32,340 bases of DNA. Origin: Myxococcales bacterium. Lineage in GTDB: Bacteria > Myxococcota_A > Polyangia > GCA-2747355. Under the pieces are notes generated by a model that ran no database searches, was not told where the DNA came from, and saw only the letters and a list, made by a program, of their open reading frames with translations. This document shows positions 8,278-15,388 of the stretch, piece by piece (the first letter of the stretch is position 1; each line of letters begins with the position of its first letter). Location: contig JAGQIK010000473.1 in assembly GCA_020431405.1 (NCBI GenBank), positions 1 through 32,340 of the forward strand, given 5' to 3'. The position numbers were made by a program, and so were the translations under genes.

Positions 8278-9999
8278 CTACTCGCCGGCCGGCACTTCCT
8301 GCGACGTGACGACCTTGTCGAGCAGCTTGGCGTTGACGACGGTACCGCCGTACTCGAGGCCGAGCAGACCCTGGCTGGTCCAGGTGCGGTCCTTCGACAT
8401 CGCCTGCAGGTGGAACATGTGCGGCGGCACGAACTGCAGGCCGGGGAGGGCGCGCGCCCGGTCGAGCAGCGGCTTGATGGCGGCGCGGAAGTTGTCGTAG
8501 GTGCCGTGGTTGGCCGCGATGACCTGACCGACGCCATCGAGCAGCTGCTGGACCTGGCCGGCCTGCTCTGGCGTCATCTGCGAGCGGTTACCCGAGCCTT
8601 GAAGCTGCGACATGATGCCGGCCTTCATCCCGCTCCAGGCGTCGGCCTGCACGCGGGAGCCAACCTGCTCGCCCCACTTGCTGCGCGGGAACTGCACGGC
8701 GAGGGCGTTGGCGATGATGTCGGCGGCGGTCATCGGACCGAACGCCATCTTCTTCGACTCGGCGGCGCGCAGGTTCTCGGGGGCGTACTCGTGGGCCGCC
8801 TTGAGGTTGCGCGGCGAGACGCCGATTTGCATGTGCTTGATCATCTCGTTCTCGGCCGAGTTCTTCGACGTGAACGCCGACTCTTGACCGCTGTTGTGCT
8901 TGCCGATCTCGCGCTTGAAGCGGCTCCAGGTGTCGCTGCTGATGCCCAGCTCGCGGACGGTCTTGTCGTTGAGCGGCGCGTGCAGCGCGGCGCTCATGGC
9001 GGTGTAGGCCAGCTCGGCGCAGTAGATCTGGTTGTTGGAGTCCTGGAAGAAGCGGCGCGACTCGGCCTGCTCGGCCGACGTGCCCGCCACGCCCTTGATC
9101 ATCATGGCGACGGCGTTGCGAACCTCGGCGGGGGTCTTGACGGTCAGCGGATCGCCGCCGTTGTAGTCGCCGGGGAAGTTGGCGACGGCGTTGAAGCCGG
9201 CCAGCATGGTGCGCATGTTCTTGGCGAAGGCGCGCTTCTGCGACTTGCCGATGTAGCTCGGGAACTTCGGCTTGACGAGCGTCAGGTTGCCGTAGGCCCA
9301 CTGTCCGCCCTCGTAGAGGCCGAAGCGGCCGGCACCGAAGTCGCCGCCGGGATAGCCCTGCGGCATGTTGAGCGTGATGACGCCGGCCTTCTTGTTGCCG
9401 GTGCTCGTCTTACGACGCACGCCGACGGGGATCGAGATGTGGGTGTCCCACAGCTTGGTCAGCTCTTTGTTGAAGCCGCCGCCCGCCGTCATGTCGACTT
9501 TGCCGCCGGCGTACTCTTGGTTGGCCTGGCGCTGGTGGATCAGGAAGCCGAACTCGCCCGGCTTGAGGTGCTTGGCCAGCTCGGCGTCGCCGCGAACCAG
9601 CGTGTGCTTGCGGCCCGAGCGCGCGGTGTTGGCGAACTGGATCTGGCCCAGGTCGTCGTGCGCGGGGATGATGGTCGGCTCGCGCGCGCCGTCCTTCTGC
9701 GGGTTCTTGAACAGGTGCGTCGGCACCAGGTCCTTGCCGCCGGGCAACGCCGGGTGGTGAACCTCGACCTGCAGCATGCGCTTGGCGTCGCCGGGGTTCC
9801 AACCGAACTGGCCTTCGAAGGCCTGGCCGTTGAGCTTGTAGTTGGTCTGGATGCGCCGGCGGGTGGTGCGGCGCTGCGGCGTGGTGCGGCCCGGATTGGG
9901 GCGCGCGTAGTTGCCCTTGCCGCCATTGGCGCTGGCTGCGGCGGGGGTGAGCAAGCAGGCGGTGAGCACTGCGATGGCAAATGCGCGTCGACGTCTCAT
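8278..9999 (-). CDS. Secreted protein of unknown function, possible permuted papain-like fold
   Basis: 573 residues. ATG 9999 is preceded by GAGGAGAT at good spacing. A Sec signal (MRRRRAFAIAVLTACLLTPAAASA, cleavage near residue 24) is followed by a basic Gly/Asn/Arg/Thr stretch. No family was recognised with certainty. Two local patterns recall YiiX/YebB-type permuted NlpC/P60 proteins: FGFLIHQRQ then WDTHISIPVG (H187), and later NNQIYCAELAYTAMSAA (C327), the usual order of catalytic His before Cys in permuted enzymes. The C-terminal ~200 residues are helical and have no assigned domain. The gene stands alone with its own terminator. A peptidase, amidase or acyltransferase role is inference only. 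Confidence 0.8.
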   Translation of the reverse strand: MRRRRAFAIAVLTACLLTPAAASANGGKGNYARPNPGRTTPQRRTTRRRIQTNYKLNGQAFEGQFGWNPGDAKRMLQVEVHHPALPGGKDLVPTHLFKNPQKDGAREPTIIPAHDDLGQIQFANTARSGRKHTLVRGDAELAKHLKPGEFGFLIHQRQANQEYAGGKVDMTAGGGFNKELTKLWDTHISIPVGVRRKTSTGNKKAGVITLNMPQGYPGGDFGAGRFGLYEGGQWAYGNLTLVKPKFPSYIGKSQKRAFAKNMRTMLAGFNAVANFPGDYNGGDPLTVKTPAEVRNAVAMMIKGVAGTSAEQAESRRFFQDSNNQIYCAELAYTAMSAALHAPLNDKTVRELGISSDTWSRFKREIGKHNSGQESAFTSKNSAENEMIKHMQIGVSPRNLKAAHEYAPENLRAAESKKMAFGPMTAADIIANALAVQFPRSKWGEQVGSRVQADAWSGMKAGIMSQLQGSGNRSQMTPEQAGQVQQLLDGVGQVIAANHGTYDNFRAAIKPLLDRARALPGLQFVPPHMFHLQAMSKDRTWTSQGLLGLEYGGTVVNAKLLDKVVTSQEVPAGE

Positions 10000-10297
10000 G
10001 TCTATCTCCTCGCTGGCGGGGCTGTTCGTGATGTCCGCGTTAGCGTTAGAAATGTTGTCGCCGCGGGAGAGTGCAACCGGTGTGCCGCGAGGTAGGTAAT
10101 GTAGGTGGCCACTGCCGTTGCGGCAGTTGTAGCCTGTAGGTTCCAGGGGTTACGAGAGAGCAGGCGGCGCGGCGGCGCGCGCAGAAGCCGCACTATCGGA
10201 GAGTTTGGAGGGTGGGCCGAGGCGTTCGGATTTCCGAAGGATGCCGGCCAAAGGATCCGCCAGGAAGCAGATCAGGGAGCGGGGGGCGAGAGCGCGG
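10000..10297. other. Intergenic region of 298 bp with two short inverted repeats
   Basis: No gene is supported here. ACTGCCG-TTG-CGGCAGT (10111-10127) and TTCGGA-TT-TCCGAA (10225-10238) are perfect short hairpins. Neither has a T-tract, so they are weak candidates for terminators of the upstream M28 gene or for operators. The promoter of the gene starting at 9999 should lie at the left end; I see only a poor TTGCAC-N17-ATTTCT candidate there. Confidence 0.5.
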
Positions 10298-11605
10298 CTA
10301 GAGGATGTTGCAGATGTTCTCGGGGTAGCTGGTGCCCGCGAGACACATGATGCGCTGCACCGCGCTGCGCAGCGAGCCGACCTCTGCGGCGCTGAGCTGG
10401 CCGCCGCCGTCGACCTTGGCTTTGGCGGCCTTGACGGCGTCGAGGTCCTTCTTGAGGTTGCCGCGGCTGACGCTGCCCACCATCTTGGCGAGCCCTTCGG
10501 GATCGAGCGCCGCCTCGATGACCTTGACCAGCGCGGAGGCGTCGTTCTCGTTGTCCATCGCCGTGGCGTTGAACGTCGGCGCGGCGTCGCCGCTGCGGTT
10601 GCCGAGCTGCTCGGTGATCGAGAGCAGCCAGTCGGCCTCGAGCGTCATCTTGGGCAGGTTGAGGCCGGCGATCTCGTCGCCGCCGGTGTGATAGGCCTTG
10701 TTTTGTCCGTTCGAGAAGAACAGCACCGGGATGTTCTTGAGCCGGAAGTCGTGATAGTCGCTCCACGGCTGGTCACCGAGCGGCGTCTTCTCGACCAGGT
10801 GCAGCGACGCGCGCTGCGCGTCGAGCGCGGGCGGTTTGGCGGCGGCGATGACGGCGGCCTTGACCTCGGGGCTCAGCTCGGCGCCGAGCACGAAGTGGTT
10901 CTGGTAGCCGGGCCACAGGTTGCCTCCCACCAGGTCGAGCACCAGCGCCGCGTCGACGCTCGCCAGCGGCAGCGTCGGGTGAGCGACCCAGAAGGCCGAG
11001 CCCATGGCGGCGGTGAGGAAGGTCGGCGGCTCTTCAGCGTCCCACAGCGCCACGATCACCGAGCGCTTGGGCGGGCTCTTGGCCAGCGCGCAGGCCACGC
11101 GGATAACGATCGCCACGCCGGCGGCGTTGTCGTCGGCGCCGTTGCAGATCTGGCCCTGGCAGTTGCCGAGGTGATCGAAGTGGGCGCTGATCACGACGTG
11201 GCGCGCCTTCTCGGCGGCCGAGCCGCTGCCCTCGATCTTGCCGATGACGTTGGTGCCTTTGCCGGCGGTGATCTTCTGCTCGAAGGTGCCGCCATCGCCG
11301 GCCGGCGTGACGTTGCACTTCTTGAGCTCGTCGATGACGTAGGCGCGCGCCTTGTCGCCGCCCGGCGTGCCTTCATCGCGGCCGTCCATGTTGTCGTCGG
11401 CTAGCGCGCTGACGATGCGCTTGAGCTCGGCCTCGGCAATGAGCGGCGTGTAGGGCGTGGTGGAGGTGTCGCCGCTGCCGGTGTCGCCAACCGTGCCTTC
11501 GCCTGCTTTGGCGTCGCCGGCGTCGGGCTTGGTGTCGCTGTCGCTGCAGCCGGCCGCTACGAGCGCTACCAACACGATATGCATAAGAAATGAACGAATA
11601 AACAT
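10298..11605 (-). CDS. M28-family zinc aminopeptidase, lipoprotein
   Basis: 435 residues from ATG 11605, chosen because GGAGG lies 8 nt upstream and the signal MFIRSFLMHIVLVALVAAG ends in a lipobox cysteine (C20). A Gly/Asp/Thr-rich linker runs to ~55. The M28 domain then shows the full two-zinc set: SAHFDHLG (H142, D144), GADDNAAG (D159, bridging), WDAEE (catalytic E191, zinc E192), LDLVGG (D224) and YHTGGDE (H306). The family removes N-terminal residues from peptides. The C-terminal ~110 residues are helical and charged, ending in a Cys pair (LAGTSYPENIC). It is divergent from the S9 peptidase, so two exported peptidases share a 95-bp control region, consistent with extracellular protein digestion. 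Active-site conservation is complete. Confidence 0.92.
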   Translation of the reverse strand: MFIRSFLMHIVLVALVAAGCSDSDTKPDAGDAKAGEGTVGDTGSGDTSTTPYTPLIAEAELKRIVSALADDNMDGRDEGTPGGDKARAYVIDELKKCNVTPAGDGGTFEQKITAGKGTNVIGKIEGSGSAAEKARHVVISAHFDHLGNCQGQICNGADDNAAGVAIVIRVACALAKSPPKRSVIVALWDAEEPPTFLTAAMGSAFWVAHPTLPLASVDAALVLDLVGGNLWPGYQNHFVLGAELSPEVKAAVIAAAKPPALDAQRASLHLVEKTPLGDQPWSDYHDFRLKNIPVLFFSNGQNKAYHTGGDEIAGLNLPKMTLEADWLLSITEQLGNRSGDAAPTFNATAMDNENDASALVKVIEAALDPEGLAKMVGSVSRGNLKKDLDAVKAAKAKVDGGGQLSAAEVGSLRSAVQRIMCLAGTSYPENICNIL

Positions 11606-11653
11606 CAGGTACCCCTCCATCGTCCGCGCCTCGTGCGCAGCCGGTCGCGAGGG

Positions 11654-11681
11654 ATTACTTAGAGATCCGGGCACCTGTCAA
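11654..11681 (-). promoter_or_regulatory. Sigma70-type promoter of the M28 peptidase gene
   Basis: On the minus strand a perfect TTGACA (11681-11676) is followed after 16 nt by AGTAAT (11659-11654, 4/6 to TATAAT). The predicted leader is about 40 nt to the ATG at 11605 and contains the GGAGG ribosome site. Confidence 0.5.
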
Positions 11682-11700
11682 GGCGTGCCATAGTGCGCGC

Positions 11701-14055
11701 GTGCTCAGGCTGCCCGTTTTTTCCGTCTTGCTCGCGGCTGTCGCGCTCGGTGCGTGCCCGCCCAGACCGACACCGAAGACGCCACTGCTCGGCGCCAAGG
11801 CCGAGCGCCCGCTGCGCTACCCGGAGCTGCTCGAGCGCTTCGCGCTGACCTATCGCTTCCGGCTCGGCCACCCGCGCGCCGTGCGCGTCACACCCGACGG
11901 CAAGCACGCGCTCTTTCTGCGCTCGGCGGCGCGCTCCTTCGAGCACCGCCTCTACGAGCTCGACCTCGCCAGCGGCCGCGAGCGGCTGGTCAGCACGGCG
12001 GCCAAGCTGCTCGGCGGCGCGCGGGAGAAACTGTCAGCCGAGGAGAAGGCGCGGCGCGAGCGCATGCGGCGCACGGCGCGCGGCATCTCGGCCTTCAGGA
12101 TGTCGCGCGACGGCAGCAAGCTGCTGGTGGCGCTGTCCGGGCGGCTGTTTGTCATCGAGCGCCAAAGCGGCAAGGCGCGCGAGCTGCCGAGCGCGCTCGG
12201 CTACGCGATCGACGCGCAGTTTTCGCCCGACGGCACGATGGTCGCGTGCGTGCGGCGCGGCGCGCTGTACGTCATCGATCTCGAGCGCAACACGCAGCGT
12301 CGTCTCACGCCGGTGGCGACCAAAGCCAAGCGCTACGGCGTGGCCGAGTTCGTCGCGCAAGAGGAGATGGGGCGCTACCACGGCTACTGGTGGGCGCCCG
12401 ACTCGCGGCGCATCGCGTTCGCCGAGGTCGACAACAGCAAGGTCGAGCGCCTCTACGTCGCCTCGCCGGCGCATCCAACCAAGCGGCCGCGCGCGTTTCG
12501 CTACCCGCGCGCCGGCCGCACCAACGCCACGGTGCGCCTCGGCGTGGTGTGGCTGAGCAGCGGCGCCACGCGCTGGCTGCGTCGCGACGCCAAGGCCTGG
12601 CCGTACGTGGCGACGGTGCGCTGGCAGGGCGGGCCACTGCTGGTGGTGATGCAGGACCGGCGGCAGCGCGCACAGCGCGTGGTGCGCTACGACGCTAAGG
12701 GGGCGGGCAAGGTGCTGGTCGAGGAGAAGGTCGGCAGCGGCTGGATCGCCATCGATCAGAGCGTGCCGCGCTGGGTAGGCCCCAGCCAGGCGCCGCAGCT
12801 TCTGTGGAGCGCGGTGCGCGGCGACCGGCGCGTGCTCGAGCTCTACGACGCCGAGGGCAAGAAGCTGCGCGCTGTGCTCGCCGCGAGCGCGGGTTACCGG
12901 CGTGTGATCGGCGTCGACCGCCGCGCAGCGCGCGTCTACTTCGAGGGCGGCGCCGAACCGACGCGCAGTCAGGTCTCGTGGGCATCGCTCGCGGCGAAGG
13001 ACGCGGCGAAGGCGCCGCACGCGCTGAGCAGCGGGCGCGGCCTGCACGACGGCGAGCTGGTGGCGCGCCGCGACGGCGGCCCGGCGCTGTGGGTGCATCG
13101 CTTTGCGGGTCCCGACGGCACGCGCCGCGTGGCCATCGCGCGCGTCGACGCGGCGGCGAGCCAGCCGGCGCCGTTGCCGACGAGCCAGCCCGCGCGTGCT
13201 CCCGGCGCCTCGACGGGCGCGGCGGCGCCGAGCGAGCGCGTGATCAAGAGCGTCGCCGAGCCGCTGCCGCCGCTGCCCGGCATCGAGCGCGTCAGCGTCG
13301 GGGCGCGCGGCTTTCACGCGCTGATCATCAGACCGCGCGACTTCGACGCGAAGAAGCGCTACCCGGTGATCGTCTACGTCTACGGTGGCCCGCATCACCT
13401 CGTGGTGCGCGACGTGGCGCACCGCTACGTGATCCAGCAGTGGCTCGCCGATCAGGGCTTCATCGTCGTGATGCTCGACGGGCGCGGCACGCCCTACCGC
13501 GGCGTCGCCTGGGAACAGGCCATCGCGGGCAACTTCGTGCGCGTGCCGCTGGCAGATCAAGTCTCGGGGCTCCTGGAGCTGGGCAAGCGCTACGCTGAGC
13601 TCGACGTGGCGCGCAGCGGCGTGTTCGGCTGGTCCTTCGGCGGCTACCTCTCGGCGATGGCCGTGCTGCTGCGCCCCGACATCTACAAGGCCGCCGTCGC
13701 GGGCGCGCCGGTGACGACGTGGGCCGACTACGACTCGCACTACACCGAGCGCTACCTCGGGCTGCCCAGCGAAAACCGCACGGGCTATCGCGACAGCTCC
13801 GCGCTGCATCACGCGACGAAGCTCGTACGCCCGCTGCTGCTGGTGCACGGCACCACCGACGACAACGTCTACTTCAGCCACACGCTCAAGCTCTCGCGGG
13901 CGCTCTTCCTGGCCGGCAAGCACCACGAGGTGCAGCCGCTTTCGGGGCTGACGCACATGGTGCCGGTGGCCAACGTGACAAAGCGCCTATATGGACGCAT
14001 CGCCCACTTCTTCCAGCGCCACCTCGGCGCGCCGCTACCGAGACTGAGGAAATAA
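11701..14055 (+). CDS. S9 prolyl oligopeptidase family / DPP IV-like peptidase, lipoprotein
   Basis: 784 residues from GTG 11701; the signal MLRLPVFSVLLAAVALGAC has a lipobox cysteine at C19. Residues ~60-480 are the DPP IV-type beta-propeller, with SPDG-type blades and the family signature VAEFVAQEEMGRYHGYWWAP, whose Glu pair binds the substrate N-terminus. An Ala/Pro/Ser linker (~485-505) precedes the alpha/beta-hydrolase domain. The catalytic triad is S645 (FGWSFGGYLSAM), D720 (LVHGTTDDNVYF) and H752 (LSGLTHMVP). Dipeptidyl peptidases of this type release N-terminal dipeptides, preferring Pro at position 2. No good ribosome site is visible. It ends 5 nt before the methyltransferase gene and is divergent from the M28 peptidase. 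Confidence 0.93.
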   Translation: MLRLPVFSVLLAAVALGACPPRPTPKTPLLGAKAERPLRYPELLERFALTYRFRLGHPRAVRVTPDGKHALFLRSAARSFEHRLYELDLASGRERLVSTAAKLLGGAREKLSAEEKARRERMRRTARGISAFRMSRDGSKLLVALSGRLFVIERQSGKARELPSALGYAIDAQFSPDGTMVACVRRGALYVIDLERNTQRRLTPVATKAKRYGVAEFVAQEEMGRYHGYWWAPDSRRIAFAEVDNSKVERLYVASPAHPTKRPRAFRYPRAGRTNATVRLGVVWLSSGATRWLRRDAKAWPYVATVRWQGGPLLVVMQDRRQRAQRVVRYDAKGAGKVLVEEKVGSGWIAIDQSVPRWVGPSQAPQLLWSAVRGDRRVLELYDAEGKKLRAVLAASAGYRRVIGVDRRAARVYFEGGAEPTRSQVSWASLAAKDAAKAPHALSSGRGLHDGELVARRDGGPALWVHRFAGPDGTRRVAIARVDAAASQPAPLPTSQPARAPGASTGAAAPSERVIKSVAEPLPPLPGIERVSVGARGFHALIIRPRDFDAKKRYPVIVYVYGGPHHLVVRDVAHRYVIQQWLADQGFIVVMLDGRGTPYRGVAWEQAIAGNFVRVPLADQVSGLLELGKRYAELDVARSGVFGWSFGGYLSAMAVLLRPDIYKAAVAGAPVTTWADYDSHYTERYLGLPSENRTGYRDSSALHHATKLVRPLLLVHGTTDDNVYFSHTLKLSRALFLAGKHHEVQPLSGLTHMVPVANVTKRLYGRIAHFFQRHLGAPLPRLRK

Positions 14056-14060
14056 CGACG

Positions 14061-15164
14061 ATGATGACCGCCAAGAAACCCAAGGGCCCGCCGCTGTGGG
14101 CCGTCGATGTGGCGCGCAAGGCCAGCCGCGGCATGACGCAGATCCAGCGCCGCATGGCGCCGCCGAGCGCCGTGCTGGTGGAGATGGTCTCCGGCATGTG
14201 GCGTCCCTACGCGCTGGGGCTCATCGCCGAGCTCGGCATCGCCGATCTGCTCGCCGGCGGCGCGCGCTCGGTGGACGAGCTGGCGCGCGAGACCGGCAGC
14301 AACGCCGAGGCGCTGCTGCGCGTGCTGCGCCCGCTGGCCCACGACGGCATCCTCGCTTCGCCGGCGCCGCGCACGTTCGCGCTCACGTCGCTGTCGCAGC
14401 CGCTGCGCAGCGACCATCCCAAGTCGGTGCGCCAGTCGGTGCGCCAATCGATGAGCGACTGGGCGCGCGGCTGCTGGAACGACCTCGCCGAGTGCGTGCG
14501 CACCGGCGAGCCGGCCTTTCCGCGCCAGCACGGCGGGCGCGACCTGTGGACCTGGTTTCACGAGGACGCGCAGGAGGACGGCGAGGTCTTTCACGACTCG
14601 ATGAACGAGTTCACGCGACTGACGCTGCCGCTGATCCTCGCCGTGCACGACTTCAGCGCCTATCGGCGGGTGCTCGATCTGGGCGGCGGGCAGGGCACGC
14701 TCGTCGGCGGATTGCTCGCGGCCCACGCGCAGCTCACCGGCGGGGTGCTCGATCTGCCGGGCGCGCTGGCCGGCGCACCCGACTATCTCGCGGGCCTCGG
14801 CGTGGCGCAGCGCTGCGAGCTTATCGAAGGCAGTGTCTTCGGCGACATCCCCGGCGGCTGGGACGCGTACCTGATGAAGCACATCCTGCACGGCTGCAGC
14901 GACGCGCAGATCAGCGAGCTGCTCGGCCACGTGCGCGAGGCGCTGCCGCCGGGGGCGCGCTTCATCGCGCTCGAGATGTTGGTGCCCGAGGATCCGAGCG
15001 GCACCTATCCGGCGTTTATCGACATCCAGATGCTGGTCGGCTCGGGCGGGCGCGAGCGCTCGGCGAGCGAGTACCGCGACCTCTTCGCCGCGCACGGGCT
15101 GAAGCTGGAGAGCGTCGCGCGCACGGCGTCGCCGGTGTCTCTGCTCGTGTGCTCGCGGGCGTAG
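14061..15164 (+). CDS. SAM-dependent O-methyltransferase (PF00891 type)
   Basis: 367 residues from ATG 14061, preceded by GAGGA overlapping the end of the peptidase gene; an ATG also follows at 14064. The N-terminal ~110 residues form the helical dimerisation domain (LGIADLLAGGARSVDELARETG). The SAM site is RVLDLGGGQGTL (~203-214), with the next acidic strand at VLDLPG. The catalytic-base region is LMKHILHGCSD, H277 matching the LHDW histidine of plant and bacterial small-molecule O-methyltransferases. Members methylate hydroxyls of polyketides, phenols or carotenoids; the substrate cannot be told here. The 5-nt spacing implies co-transcription with the S9 peptidase gene, an odd pairing. The gene ends at the long inverted-repeat region. 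Confidence 0.88.
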   Translation: MMTAKKPKGPPLWAVDVARKASRGMTQIQRRMAPPSAVLVEMVSGMWRPYALGLIAELGIADLLAGGARSVDELARETGSNAEALLRVLRPLAHDGILASPAPRTFALTSLSQPLRSDHPKSVRQSVRQSMSDWARGCWNDLAECVRTGEPAFPRQHGGRDLWTWFHEDAQEDGEVFHDSMNEFTRLTLPLILAVHDFSAYRRVLDLGGGQGTLVGGLLAAHAQLTGGVLDLPGALAGAPDYLAGLGVAQRCELIEGSVFGDIPGGWDAYLMKHILHGCSDAQISELLGHVREALPPGARFIALEMLVPEDPSGTYPAFIDIQMLVGSGGRERSASEYRDLFAAHGLKLESVARTASPVSLLVCSRA

Positions 15165-15386
15165 CGGGCCTCGGGCCTCGGGCTTGGCCTTGGCCTTGGC
15201 CCTAACCCCAAACTTCCGTTTCGACTCCGAGTGGAACCCTAAGGTTAAGGCCAAGGCCAAGTCGGGAGTAGAAGTGGAAGGTTGAAGTCGAAGTTGAGGC
15301 TCCTCGGTTGGCGCTCGATGCGCCAGCCCAGAGGCCGAGGAGCCTACAGCGCGACCCGAGGCCTGAAGCCCGAGGCCTGAGGCCGG
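15165..15386. repeat. Cloverleaf-like nested inverted repeats at a convergent junction
   Basis: Outer arms 15165-15183 (CGGGCCTCGGGCCTCGGGC) and 15368-15386 pair at 17 of 19 positions. Inside them are two hairpins. The first has arms 15189-15207 (CTTGGCCTTGGCCCTAACC) and 15243-15261, pairing 18 of 19, with a small ACTC-C-GAGT hairpin in its loop. The second has perfect 11-nt arms 15297-15307 (AGGCTCCTCGG) and 15335-15345, extended by TGGCGC/GCGCCA around a 5-nt loop. The element fills the whole 224-bp gap between two convergent stop codons, so a role as a bidirectional terminator or REP-like element is likely. Words such as GGCCTCGGG recur at 19470-19608. Confidence 0.85.
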
Positions 15387-15388
15387 TT

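Noticed and set aside
8410-10095. Plus-strand open frame of about 560 codons
   Set aside because: It is antisense to the secreted-protein gene, has Val/Leu/Gly/Arg-biased low-complexity composition and no recognisable motif; the minus-strand frame has a signal peptide, ribosome site and terminator.
12034-13956. Minus-strand open frame of about 640 codons
   Set aside because: It is antisense to the S9 peptidase, whose triad and propeller motifs are intact; the composition is that of a shadow frame.
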